DNA of 64,000 nucleotides from Gaetbulibacter saemankumensis DSM 17032. Its GTDB lineage: Bacteria; Bacteroidota; Bacteroidia; Flavobacteriales; Flavobacteriaceae. Made by a program: the position numbers and the translations under genes. Shown one piece after another: positions 39,608-47,874 of this stretch (position 1 is its first letter; each line of letters starts with the position of its first letter). The notes under the pieces are model-generated. The model made no database searches. It was not told where the DNA came from and worked only from the letters and a program-made list of their open reading frames with translations. Location of the stretch: NCBI RefSeq assembly GCF_000425645.1, contig NZ_AUDV01000006.1, positions 248,001-312,000 of the forward strand. The letters run 5' to 3'.

Positions 39608-39615
39608 TATCTTTG
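39608..39615 (+). promoter_or_regulatory. -7 promoter element for the Asn leader / gatC operon
   Basis: TATCTTTG fits TAnnTTTG and lies 16 bp before the leader ATG. It would start transcription near 39621, giving a very short untranslated stretch before the leader ORF. No -33 TTG is evident. Confidence 0.5.
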
Positions 39616-39631
39616 AAGGAGAATTAAACCT

Positions 39632-39679
39632 ATGACAATCAATAACAACAATAATAATTTCAATAATCCTAATTTTTAG
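39632..39679 (+). CDS. Asn-rich leader peptide (15 codons) of the gatC-gatA-gatB/aspS operon
   Basis: Short ORF encoding MTINNNNNNFNNPNF: nine of fifteen codons are Asn, with six in a row (AAT AAC AAC AAT AAT AAT). An AAGGAG purine run ends 10 nt before the ATG, unusual in a phylum that rarely uses Shine-Dalgarno sites, although it may lie at the transcription start. The stop is followed within 5 nt by GGAAGG, which can pair with the ascending arm of the terminator downstream. The arrangement is that of leader peptides such as TrpL and HisL. Because the operon makes Asn-tRNA(Asn), I infer that ribosome stalling at Asn codons under low Asn-tRNA lets transcription read through. The peptide itself probably has no other role. 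Confidence 0.75.
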   Translation: MTINNNNNNFNNPNF

Positions 39680-39683
39680 GACA

Positions 39684-39739
39684 GGAAGGTTATTGTTAAA
39701 AAATATGAAAGGCCTTCCAAATGTGGAAGGCCTTTTTTT
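39684..39739 (+). terminator. Transcription attenuator: antiterminator arm plus intrinsic terminator
   Basis: Terminator stem AAAGGCCTTCCA (39708-39719) / TGGAAGGCCTTT (39724-39735), 4-nt loop, then T run to 39739. The upstream GGAAGG (39684-39689) is complementary to CCTTCC (39713-39718) in the left arm, so the two pairings exclude each other. A ribosome at the leader stop (39677-39679) would cover GGAAGG and favour termination. One stalled on the Asn codons (39641-39658) would leave it free. It lies 17 bp before gatC. Confidence 0.75.
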
Positions 39740-39756
39740 AATACTAAATTTAAGAT

Positions 39757-40026
39757 ATGAGTAAAATTATGACTGTCGACATATTGTCGAGTATTAAAGG
39801 AGCACAGCCCAGTGAAGCCGTGAGCAAATTATTTGATGTCATTAAAAATGCACAATCAACAAATAATAACTCTTTTAATAATAAGGGTAATAATTGTGTA
39901 TCATTAAATGATTTGCGAGACGATATCGTCGTTGAAAGTTCAGCCATCGAAAAACAGATTATTATAGAGAACTTCCCAAAAGAAAAAAATGGCTATTTGG
40001 TGGTTTCTAAAATTATAGAAGAGTAA
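39757..40026 (+). CDS. gatC: Divergent GatC-like subunit of the tRNA amidotransferase
   Basis: Protein of 89 residues directly before gatA. The C-terminal half follows the GatC pattern: LNDLRDDIVVESSAIEKQIIIENFP-like stretch, then GYLVVSKIIEE, comparable with the family's LReDe...NAP...gyfkVPkii. The N-terminal helices are divergent. GatC is a small linker that holds GatA and GatB together. Residues 31-51 contain nine Asn (NAQSTNNNSFNN, KGNNC). Context (attenuator, gatA 2 bp downstream, gatB/aspS) strongly supports GatC, although sequence similarity is weak. Confidence 0.72.
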   Translation: MSKIMTVDILSSIKGAQPSEAVSKLFDVIKNAQSTNNNSFNNKGNNCVSLNDLRDDIVVESSAIEKQIIIENFPKEKNGYLVVSKIIEE

Positions 40027-40028
40027 TT

Positions 40029-41426
40029 ATGGAATCACAAATACACAAAATACACCAGCAACTTGTTAACAAGGAAATATCTTGCACCCAACTCGTTCAA
40101 GAAAAGTTAGAAGCATTAAAAGCTAATACCAACAACACCGTAAATTCGACCTTAGATGACACAGCTATTAACCTAGCAAAGAAAATAGATCATAAAATTG
40201 CTAACGGCGAAGCCATTGGTTTATTGGAAGGCATTCCTTTTGGAATTAAAGATGTATTTATGCTTCAGGGAACAACCACGACTGCAAGTTCTGAGTTATT
40301 AAAAAATTACAAATCCGCTTACACAGCAACGGCTATACAAAAGTTATTAGACGCTGGTGCCATACCAATCGTAAAAGAGAACTGTGACAGTTTTGGTCAC
40401 GGATCATCGAGCGAAAACACCATTTTTGGAGCAGTAAAGAATGCTATTAACCCCGACTTAGTTGGTGGAGGGTCCAGTGGCGGATCGGCAGTAAATGTCG
40501 CAAAAGATTACACCGTATTTTCAATTGGTGGGGATACCGGAGGATCGGTTCGTCAACCCGCAGGCTACAACCACGTATATGGCTTAAAACCAACTTACGG
40601 ACGTATTTCTCGATACGGCTTAATGGCTTACGCCTCCTCTACAGATTGTGTTGGTCCCATTGCTAAATCAGTAGAAGATATTCGTATTGTATTAAATGTG
40701 ATGTCCGGAAAAGACATTAAAGACCAAACAACTTATGTTTCAGAAAGTATTCCTAAAGAAAGCATTTTACATTCAGACATAAAAACGGTTGGATATTTTA
40801 AAAACTTTGTCGAAAGTGAAGCCATCGACCCTAAAATTAAAGAAGACTTTTTAGCGACGATTGAAAAAATAAAAGCCAAAGGTATAGAAGTGAAAGAACT
40901 GGACTTTTTCAAATCTGACATTCTGGTTTCAACTTATTATACTTTGGCCATGGCGGAAACGGCTTCAAACTTATCTCGTTTAGATGGCTCCAATTACGGT
41001 AACCGTATCGATGATAAAAACCTAAAAGAATCTTACGCTATAACACGCTCTGAGAATTTCTCAGAAGAAACCAAACGCAGAATTGTTGGTGGAAACCAGG
41101 TATTATCACAAGGATTTTCAGATGAAATTTACTTAAAAGGATTGGCCCTAAGAGATGCTATTGCTGAAAATTTTGAAAAAGATTTCGAAGAAGTGGATAT
41201 AATCATCTCACCAGTAACACCAAATACGCCACCTAAAATTGGCAACAGTTTAAAAGACCCCTTAGCCATGTATTTAAGCGATGCTTATACGGTTGGATTC
41301 AGTCTTGGACAACTACCCACACTCACCGTACCAAAAGGCACAGAAACTGGCTTACAAATAACAGCCGCAAAAACAAATGACGAACTTGTTTTGAAGTTTG
41401 CTAACTTCTTAAAAGACACATTATAA
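40029..41426 (+). CDS. gatA: Asp/Glu-tRNA amidotransferase subunit A
   Basis: Amidase-signature subunit that hydrolyses Gln and passes ammonia to GatB. The Ser-cisSer-Lys triad is visible: GIKDVFM near residue 75 with the Lys, and VGGGSSGGSAVNVA near 150 with GGDTGGSVRQPAGYNHVYGLKPTYGRISRYG following. 465 residues, slightly shorter than the usual ~485. Its last base overlaps the first base of gatB/aspS. Part of the gatC-gatA-gatB/aspS operon under the Asn attenuator. Confidence 0.95.
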   Translation: MESQIHKIHQQLVNKEISCTQLVQEKLEALKANTNNTVNSTLDDTAINLAKKIDHKIANGEAIGLLEGIPFGIKDVFMLQGTTTTASSELLKNYKSAYTATAIQKLLDAGAIPIVKENCDSFGHGSSSENTIFGAVKNAINPDLVGGGSSGGSAVNVAKDYTVFSIGGDTGGSVRQPAGYNHVYGLKPTYGRISRYGLMAYASSTDCVGPIAKSVEDIRIVLNVMSGKDIKDQTTYVSESIPKESILHSDIKTVGYFKNFVESEAIDPKIKEDFLATIEKIKAKGIEVKELDFFKSDILVSTYYTLAMAETASNLSRLDGSNYGNRIDDKNLKESYAITRSENFSEETKRRIVGGNQVLSQGFSDEIYLKGLALRDAIAENFEKDFEEVDIIISPVTPNTPPKIGNSLKDPLAMYLSDAYTVGFSLGQLPTLTVPKGTETGLQITAAKTNDELVLKFANFLKDTL

Positions 41427-44400
41427 TGGAACTGGAACAATTAGACGCGGCTTTAAAAGCCCACGAATTAGAGTTAGTAATCGGACTGGAAACACACGTT
41501 CGATTAAACACCAAAACCAAATTATTCTGTTCTTGTCCTAATCAGGAAATTGACACACCTAACCAAAACATATGCTCGGTTTGTACGGGACAAATGGGTG
41601 TCTTGCCGGCTGTTAACAAAGAAGCCATTACCAAGGCTATTTACTTTGGAAAGGCAGTGAAATCAACCTTTGACAATGATGTGATTTCCTGGGACAGAAA
41701 ACATTACGAATACCCAGACAACCCTAAAAACATACAGATTACGCAATTTCACAACCCTATTATTCCTGACGGACAAGTGTCATGCTTTAGAAACGATGGG
41801 TCTCAGTTTACTGTAAATTTAACTCAGGTTCATATTGAAGAAGATGCTGCCAAGCTCATGCATGAAAAACATGTGTCCTTAGTCGATTTTAATAAAGCAG
41901 GGGTGCCTCTTATTGAAATTGTTACCGAACCTTGTATTCGCCATATTGAAGATGCTTCAACCTATGCACAATATATCCAGCGTATTGTACAGAATTTAAA
42001 AATATCTGAAGCCAACCTTGAAAAAGGAGAATTTAAATCGGATGTTTCGGTATCACTTCGCAAAAAACACACCTACGCTTTAAATCCGCGTACCGAAATA
42101 AAAAACTTAAACTCGTTTAAGTTCATGGTCGATGCATTAAAAGAGGAAGTTGAAAAACAACTAAACTACTACCTTGAACATAAAGAATTCAGACCAGATC
42201 AAACCACCGTACTTTGGGATGCTGACTTGAAGCAAACCAAAACCATGCGTAAAAAAGAATACGAGGCCGATTACCGTTTTATTTCCGAACCCGACCTACC
42301 ATTCGTTTGCATTAAAGATGTGGTAGAATCGATTGATGTAGATGTAAGTTCATTACCTTTTGCTGTTGAATCTATTCTAATTAAAGGCGGTGTATTACCA
42401 CAGGATGCGAAATTCTTCACAGCCGATTCACTTCGTTCGGAAACTTTTGTAGCTATTAACAATGTCATACAAGACCCATCGTTCGTTGCAAAAACCTTAA
42501 CAAACAATATTAAACCGGATGAATACAACGACATTCACCGTATTGAACATTTAATCGAAATTTTCCAACTATTTAAATCTGAAAAAATCACATCCGTACT
42601 GGTTCAAAATGCCATTACAGCGTATTTAAAAGACAGACATTTTGATTACAATCAATATTTCGAAGACAACAGTATTTCTGAAGAAAAAATTCAGGATGCT
42701 ATTGCGAAAGTCATTTCTGAAAATGAAGCCGTGGCTAACGATATAAAAGCCGGAAACCAAGGAAAAGCTGGTATTTTAGTTGGGAAAGTCATCGCGATCA
42801 TTGGTAAAGGTGCTTCAGGAAAAGTGATTCGTGAAGGTATTCTTAACACCTTACAAGCAGATGCAACTATTAGTAATGCGACTGAAACCACGGTAAAAAC
42901 AAAAGCTGAAGTTCAGGCTGCAACAAAGAAAGAACAAGAAGAGGTATTACCTGAGATCCCTTTAGTTATAAAAGAGGAATATAGAACTCATCTTATTACC
43001 GATATTAACGACAACAGTATTTCTAAGGAAGTAACCTTTGCCGGATGGGTAGCTAGTGTTCGAGACCATGGTGAGTTAATTTTTATTGATTTACGCGATT
43101 CGAGTGCCGAGAAATTCCAGGTGCGCTTAAGCCGTGAATCCTTCCCTAATCTAGACGAACTGGTACGATTAAAACCAGAATCTGTAATTACGGTTACAGG
43201 AATCATCGTACAACGTAAAGAAGACGATTACAACCCGGCATTACGTACCGGTAAAATTGAGTTAGAAGCTAGCCAACTAGATATTCTGAACTTATCAAGA
43301 ACGCTTCCGTTTGAAATAAAACGTGCGACCAAAACAAATGAAAACACTCGTTTTCAGTATAAATATTTAGATCACCGCAATAATGATGTTCGCCGTACCA
43401 TTGTAAATCGCCATAAAGTAATTAAGCTACTCCGCGACATTTTAGATGAACAAGATTTCCTTGAAATTGAAACCCCTATTTTAAGTGCCGGTACCGATGA
43501 GGGTGCTCGTGAATTTATTGTACCATCGAGAAAGCAGGCCGGTGCCTTTTACACTTTACCACAGGCACCTCAGCAGTTTAAACAAATGCTAATGGTTAGT
43601 GGTTATGAGAAATACTTCCAGATTGCACGTTGTTTTAGAGACGAAGATTCTCGTGGCGACAGACAACCCGAGTTTACACAGTTAGATATCGAGATGGCTT
43701 ATGCCAGCATGCAGCAAATCATCGATTTAAACACCAGAATGTTTAATGAAGTGGTGAATAAAATCTATGGTAAAAAATGGATCTTACATCCATTTGAAGT
43801 GCTTACCTACCAAGAAGCTATGGATAACTACGGTTGTGACCGTCCTGACTTACGCTTTGGTTTAAAACTCCAGGACATTACCGAGATTGTTAAGGACACC
43901 ACATTCCAGGTATTCAGTAAGCCTATTGAAGAAGGAGGTATTGTAAAATGTATCAGAGTGACTGGCGAAGAACAAGGCAAAAAACGTTTATCGAAAGGCC
44001 AAATTGAAAAACTAACGGGTATCGCCCAGCAACACGGTTTGGGTGGCTTAGCGTATATCATTGTAAACGAAAACGATTTACAATCGCCTATAATTAAATT
44101 CTTAGGAGAAGATATTGCAGCAGGTATTATTGCTACCACAGGTGCGCAGGTTGGAGATATTGTATTCTTCTCGGCTGCCGATTACGCGACTGCCAATAAA
44201 GCATTAGATGCTGTACGTCAGGAACTAGGCAGCATGTTAAAATTAATCAACCCTAAGGAATTAAGACCGGCATGGGTAGTCGATTTCCCGATGTTTGAAA
44301 AAACCGATGAAGGTCGCTGGACATTTACCCACAACCCCTTCTCGATGCCTGCCGTATATGATATTGAAAAACACATGAACGGTAAGGAGGAAGAAATTGG

Positions 44401-44761
44401 ATCGATTATCGCTCAGCAATACGATTTAATTCTAAATGGTTATGAAATTGGTGGTGGTTCTGTACGTGCGCACAAACCTGAAATCTTAGAAGCCACTTAC
44501 CGAAACATGGGCTACAACAAAGAAGAAATGATGAAGAGCGTTGGCACCATGTATAAATCGTTCCACTATGGTGCCCCACCTCACGGTGGTATAGCCTGGG
44601 GTGTAGATCGCCTCATGATGATTTTAGAAAAGAAAACATCCATTCGTGAAGTGATGGCTTTCCCGAAAACAGGGACCAGTGAAGATTTACTGTTTGGCGC
44701 ACCTTCTCTGCTTTCAGACAAAAAAGTAGAAGAAATGAATGTTAAGGTAATAAAAAAATAA
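41426..44761 (+). CDS. gatB/aspS: Fused amidotransferase subunit GatB and aspartyl-tRNA synthetase
   Basis: A 1111-residue fusion. Residues ~15-480 are GatB: LVIGLETHVRLNTKTKLFCSC, WDRKHYEYPDNPKNIQITQ, the metal-site region and a tail domain (AGILVGKVIAIIGKGASGKVIREG). Residues ~515-1111 are a bacterial-type AspRS: EVTFAGWVASVRDHGELIFIDLRD anticodon domain, DRQPEFTQLDIEMAYA motif 2, the GAD insertion and GGIAWGVDRLMMIL motif 3. The AspRS is presumably non-discriminating, charging tRNA(Asn) with Asp for amidation by GatCAB. The linker (~485-515) is Lys/Glu rich. The joint would aid transfer of Asp-tRNA(Asn) between active sites. Confidence 0.95.
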   Translation: MELEQLDAALKAHELELVIGLETHVRLNTKTKLFCSCPNQEIDTPNQNICSVCTGQMGVLPAVNKEAITKAIYFGKAVKSTFDNDVISWDRKHYEYPDNPKNIQITQFHNPIIPDGQVSCFRNDGSQFTVNLTQVHIEEDAAKLMHEKHVSLVDFNKAGVPLIEIVTEPCIRHIEDASTYAQYIQRIVQNLKISEANLEKGEFKSDVSVSLRKKHTYALNPRTEIKNLNSFKFMVDALKEEVEKQLNYYLEHKEFRPDQTTVLWDADLKQTKTMRKKEYEADYRFISEPDLPFVCIKDVVESIDVDVSSLPFAVESILIKGGVLPQDAKFFTADSLRSETFVAINNVIQDPSFVAKTLTNNIKPDEYNDIHRIEHLIEIFQLFKSEKITSVLVQNAITAYLKDRHFDYNQYFEDNSISEEKIQDAIAKVISENEAVANDIKAGNQGKAGILVGKVIAIIGKGASGKVIREGILNTLQADATISNATETTVKTKAEVQAATKKEQEEVLPEIPLVIKEEYRTHLITDINDNSISKEVTFAGWVASVRDHGELIFIDLRDSSAEKFQVRLSRESFPNLDELVRLKPESVITVTGIIVQRKEDDYNPALRTGKIELEASQLDILNLSRTLPFEIKRATKTNENTRFQYKYLDHRNNDVRRTIVNRHKVIKLLRDILDEQDFLEIETPILSAGTDEGAREFIVPSRKQAGAFYTLPQAPQQFKQMLMVSGYEKYFQIARCFRDEDSRGDRQPEFTQLDIEMAYASMQQIIDLNTRMFNEVVNKIYGKKWILHPFEVLTYQEAMDNYGCDRPDLRFGLKLQDITEIVKDTTFQVFSKPIEEGGIVKCIRVTGEEQGKKRLSKGQIEKLTGIAQQHGLGGLAYIIVNENDLQSPIIKFLGEDIAAGIIATTGAQVGDIVFFSAADYATANKALDAVRQELGSMLKLINPKELRPAWVVDFPMFEKTDEGRWTFTHNPFSMPAVYDIEKHMNGKEEEIGSIIAQQYDLILNGYEIGGGSVRAHKPEILEATYRNMGYNKEEMMKSVGTMYKSFHYGAPPHGGIAWGVDRLMMILEKKTSIREVMAFPKTGTSEDLLFGAPSLLSDKKVEEMNVKVIKK

Positions 44762-44783
44762 TCACGTTATTTTTTTAATTTTT

Positions 44784-44812
44784 AAAGCTTCAGTTTTAAC
44801 TGGAGCTTTTTT
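44784..44812 (+). terminator. Terminator of the gatC-gatA-gatB/aspS operon
   Basis: Stem AAAGCTTCAGTT / AACTGGAGCTTT with one G-U pair and a T run, 22 bp after the stop codon. Confidence 0.85.
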
Positions 44813-44921
44813 ATTTAACACCAACTCCTCAAAAAATTTAACATAAGCATTTTCAATTTACCATTATTTTAAGAAATTTAACATCTAACTTTAAAGCATG
44901 ACAAACTTTAAAAATTCCAAA

Positions 44922-45449
44922 ATGAAAAAACACACATTAATCATCACTACAGCATTTGCTTTTTTTATGCTTATTTCAGCGCAAGTAGAAGCTCAAAAAT
45001 TCTCAAAATTAGATAAAAGTCCGTTGGACATCTCTTACTATAGAACTAATAGAAAATCGCCTCCCATGGCTAAAGTAATTTACAGCCGCCCGCAATTAAA
45101 AGGACGCGATATTAATGCACTTGCACCAAATGGCAAAGTTTGGAGAACCGGCGCCAATGAAGCTACAGAAATTAAATGTTACCAAGATTTAAAATTTGGT
45201 GGGAAAACTGTAAAAGCTGGGACATACTCGTTATATACTATTCCTGGAGACAAAGAATGGACTATTATTTTAAATAGGGACACCGATGTTTGGGGCGCTT
45301 ATAATTATAATGAGCAGAACGATGTTCTTAGAGTTCAGGCATCAGTATCTACAGGAGAAAACACAGAAGCCTTCTCTATTGCTTTTGACGTTGACCACAT
45401 GTATCTCGCTTGGGGAACAATCCTAGTATCTCTTCCGGTTAGTAAGTAA
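44922..45449 (+). CDS. DUF2911 exported protein
   Basis: Exported protein of 175 residues with signal peptide MKKHTLIITTAFAFFMLISAQVEAQ. I start at ATG 44922 because the upstream ATG 44898 adds eight residues with no signal value. The DUF2911 core includes SPPMAKVIYSRPQLKGRDI, WRTGANEATEIKCYQDLKFGGKTVKAGTYSLYTIPGDKEWTIILN. The family is common in Bacteroidota and of unknown function. A single gene between its own terminator and the gatB/aspS terminator. Confidence 0.88.
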   Translation: MKKHTLIITTAFAFFMLISAQVEAQKFSKLDKSPLDISYYRTNRKSPPMAKVIYSRPQLKGRDINALAPNGKVWRTGANEATEIKCYQDLKFGGKTVKAGTYSLYTIPGDKEWTIILNRDTDVWGAYNYNEQNDVLRVQASVSTGENTEAFSIAFDVDHMYLAWGTILVSLPVSK

Positions 45450-45465
45450 GAGGTATCAAATAAAT

Positions 45466-45497
45466 AAAAAAGCGCCTAAGTTATTAGGCGCTTTTTT
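45466..45497. terminator. Bidirectional terminator between DUF2911 gene and queE
   Basis: Inverted repeat AAAAAGCGCCTAA / TTAGGCGCTTTTT with a 4-nt loop, between convergent genes. Confidence 0.93.
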
Positions 45498-45498
45498 A

Positions 45499-46128
45499 TT
45501 ACGGTATATTTAAATACTTATGCGTTTGTAAAGACACTTTCCACTTAGGGTGTTTCATCACATAATCGACTATTTCAGGAATCATTTTATCACGCTTACT
45601 CCATTCCGGCTGCATGTATAAAATACAGTTCTCACTAACTTTAGCCGCTTGTTCTTCGGCAAATCGAAAATCATCTTTGTTATAAATAATCATTTTAAGC
45701 TCATCTGCCTTTTCATAAACTTCTTTTGTTGGAAGCTTCATTTTTTTGGGCGACAAACAAATCCAGTCCCAAACTCCGGAAAGCTTATAAGCTCCAGATG
45801 TTTCTATATGAACCTGTAATCCCTCTGCTTTTAATTTTGTAGTTAACAAGGTCATATCCCATGTTAATGGTTCACCACCGGTAATTACAATCGTGTCGCT
45901 ATATTTTTTCGCATTAGCAACAATTTTAGCAGTTTCGGTAGGGGGATGAATATCAGCATTCCAGCTTTCCTTAACATCGCACCAATGACATCCTACATCA
46001 CAACCACCAATTCTAACAAAATAAGCGGCGGTTCCCTTATGAAAGCCCTCCCCCTGAATGGTATAAAACTCCTCCATCAGTGGCAGCATCTCTCCTTTAT
46101 TTACTAATTCCTGTATCTGATTATTCAT
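45499..46128 (-). CDS. queE: 7-carboxy-7-deazaguanine synthase
   Basis: Radical-SAM enzyme of queuosine (7-deazaguanine) synthesis. It converts carboxy-tetrahydropterin to carboxy-deazaguanine. The N-terminal motif FYTIQGEGFHKGTAAYFVRIGGCDVGCHWCDVKESW has the CxxxCxxC cluster (CDVGCHWC preceded by G). VITGGEPLTWD, LQVHIETSGAY and DWICLSPKK follow. I start at ATG 46128; a TTG nine bases upstream is less likely. 209 residues. No other que gene is nearby. Confidence 0.93.
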   Translation of the reverse strand: MNNQIQELVNKGEMLPLMEEFYTIQGEGFHKGTAAYFVRIGGCDVGCHWCDVKESWNADIHPPTETAKIVANAKKYSDTIVITGGEPLTWDMTLLTTKLKAEGLQVHIETSGAYKLSGVWDWICLSPKKMKLPTKEVYEKADELKMIIYNKDDFRFAEEQAAKVSENCILYMQPEWSKRDKMIPEIVDYVMKHPKWKVSLQTHKYLNIP

Positions 46129-46282
46129 AGCTTGCAAAGATACACATTCCTTTACTTTTTAAAAGGGTTTTGATTTCTAATCAACTACTAAAAAAATCAT
46201 AAAATAAAATATGCTTTTACGTACAAAAACATATTTTTTTTCTTCTTTAATTTTCCTGTATTTTTACTCAAATTTAATTTCC

Positions 46283-47827
46283 ATGCACAACAAGGAAACC
46301 TTTTTTAATTATATCGTAGAAGGTAACAAAACCAAAGGAGACTTCATTCCCATTGGTGCCGCTATGCTTGATGGTGAAACTATAACGGGTGCTCATGTAA
46401 ACATCCCACTTAAAACATTAAATCGTCATGGTTTAATTGCTGGTGCTACAGGTACAGGAAAAACTAAGTCGCTGCAAGTTTTAGCTGAAAATTTAAGCGA
46501 CAAAGGTATTCCGGTTTTACTCATGGATATTAAAGGTGATTTGAGCGGTATAGCACAACCTAGTCCGGGACATCCAAAAATAAATGAACGTCACGAAAAA
46601 ATAGGGCTTCCCTTTGAAGCCAAAAAATTTCCGGTTGAAATTCTAACCTTATCCGAACAAAACGGTGTTCGTTTACGTGCTACCATTAGTGAATTTGGTC
46701 CGGTACTATTATCGCGCATTCTAGACTTAACTGATACACAATCAGGCATTGTAGCTGTTATTTTTCAATATTGCGACGATAACAAATTACCTATTTTAGA
46801 TTTAAAAGATTTTAAAAAAATACTACAATACGCCACCCAAGAAGGCAAAGAAGAATTTAACGAAGCTTACGGACGTATTTCAACAGCATCCACAGGTGCT
46901 ATTTTGAGAAAAATAGTCACCTTAGAACAACAAGGTGCCGATTTATTCTTTGGAGAAACCTCATTCGATGTAAAGGATTTACTTCGTATCGATGATGAAG
47001 GTCGTGGCTATATTAATATTATTCGACTGACCGATATTCAGGATCGCCCTAAGTTATTTTCAACCTTTATGTTAAGTCTGTTAGCAGAAATATACTCGAC
47101 TTTTCCCGAACAAGGCGATAGCGACCGTCCAGAACTTGTTTTATTTATAGATGAAGCGCATTTAATTTTCAACGAAGCTTCAAAAGCTTTACTTGATCAA
47201 ATTGAAAGTATTGTAAAACTTATTCGAAGTAAAGGTGTTGGCTTATATTTTGTAACCCAAAACCCGACTGATGTTCCTGAAGAAGTTCTAGGCCAATTAG
47301 GATTAAAAGTTCAACATGCCCTTCGTGCTTTTACAGCAAAAGATAGAAAAGCCATTAAGCTCACGGCCGAAAATTATCCTGATTCGGAATACTATAACAC
47401 TACGGAAATATTAACATCCTTAGGTATTGGTGAAGCTTTAGTTTCAGCATTAGATGAAAAAGGTCGCCCTACCCCACTGGCAGCTACCATGATGCGTGCT
47501 CCCATGAGTAGAATGGATGTATTAACTGATGCTGAGTTAAAAGAACTTCTTGACAATTCTAAGTTGGTAAAAAAATACAACGAAACCATTGATCGAGAAA
47601 GCGCCTACGAACTGCTAAATGAAAAAATCGCCAAAGCTGAGGAAGAAGAGGCTAAAGCCAAAGCCAAAGAAGAACAGGAAGCCCTAAAAAAAGCAGCATC
47701 AAAAAAACGAGCAAGTAGCTCGTCTCGACGCCGCAGTACCGCCATGAACCCTGTAGTTAAAGTATTAACAAGCGCTACCTTTATTAGAAGTGTTTTTGGT
47801 ATTTTGACGAAAGTGCTAAAAAAATAA
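46283..47827 (+). CDS. HerA-like ATPase / DUF853 family
   Basis: Hexameric FtsK/HerA-type ATPase of the DUF853 (YjgR-like) family. Walker A GATGTGKTKSLQVLAENLSD near residue 53, MDIKGDLSGIAQPS, and Walker B LVLFIDEAHLIFNEAS. Also LIRSKGVGLYFVTQNPTDVPEEVLGQLGLKVQHALRAFT. The C-terminus has an acidic/Lys coiled coil (AKAEEEEAKAKAKEEQ) and a basic Ser/Arg tail. I start at ATG 46283 (MHNKETFFNYI), because the upstream stretch to ATG 46211 is an AT-rich hydrophobic leader not seen in the family. Role unknown; DNA translocation is possible. Confidence 0.9.
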   Translation: MHNKETFFNYIVEGNKTKGDFIPIGAAMLDGETITGAHVNIPLKTLNRHGLIAGATGTGKTKSLQVLAENLSDKGIPVLLMDIKGDLSGIAQPSPGHPKINERHEKIGLPFEAKKFPVEILTLSEQNGVRLRATISEFGPVLLSRILDLTDTQSGIVAVIFQYCDDNKLPILDLKDFKKILQYATQEGKEEFNEAYGRISTASTGAILRKIVTLEQQGADLFFGETSFDVKDLLRIDDEGRGYINIIRLTDIQDRPKLFSTFMLSLLAEIYSTFPEQGDSDRPELVLFIDEAHLIFNEASKALLDQIESIVKLIRSKGVGLYFVTQNPTDVPEEVLGQLGLKVQHALRAFTAKDRKAIKLTAENYPDSEYYNTTEILTSLGIGEALVSALDEKGRPTPLAATMMRAPMSRMDVLTDAELKELLDNSKLVKKYNETIDRESAYELLNEKIAKAEEEEAKAKAKEEQEALKKAASKKRASSSSRRRSTAMNPVVKVLTSATFIRSVFGILTKVLKK

Positions 47828-47874
47828 GTTGGTTATCAACAATTAAACATAATTATATTTTACCCCTAATTCAT

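Noticed and set aside
39632-39679. Poly-AAT/AAC microsatellite as explanation for the Asn codons
   Set aside because: The run mixes AAT and AAC, starts after an in-frame ATG, ends at a stop, and is followed by competing stems and a terminator next to an Asn-tRNA operon; simple slippage does not explain this. Kept as a finding, with conservation as the test.
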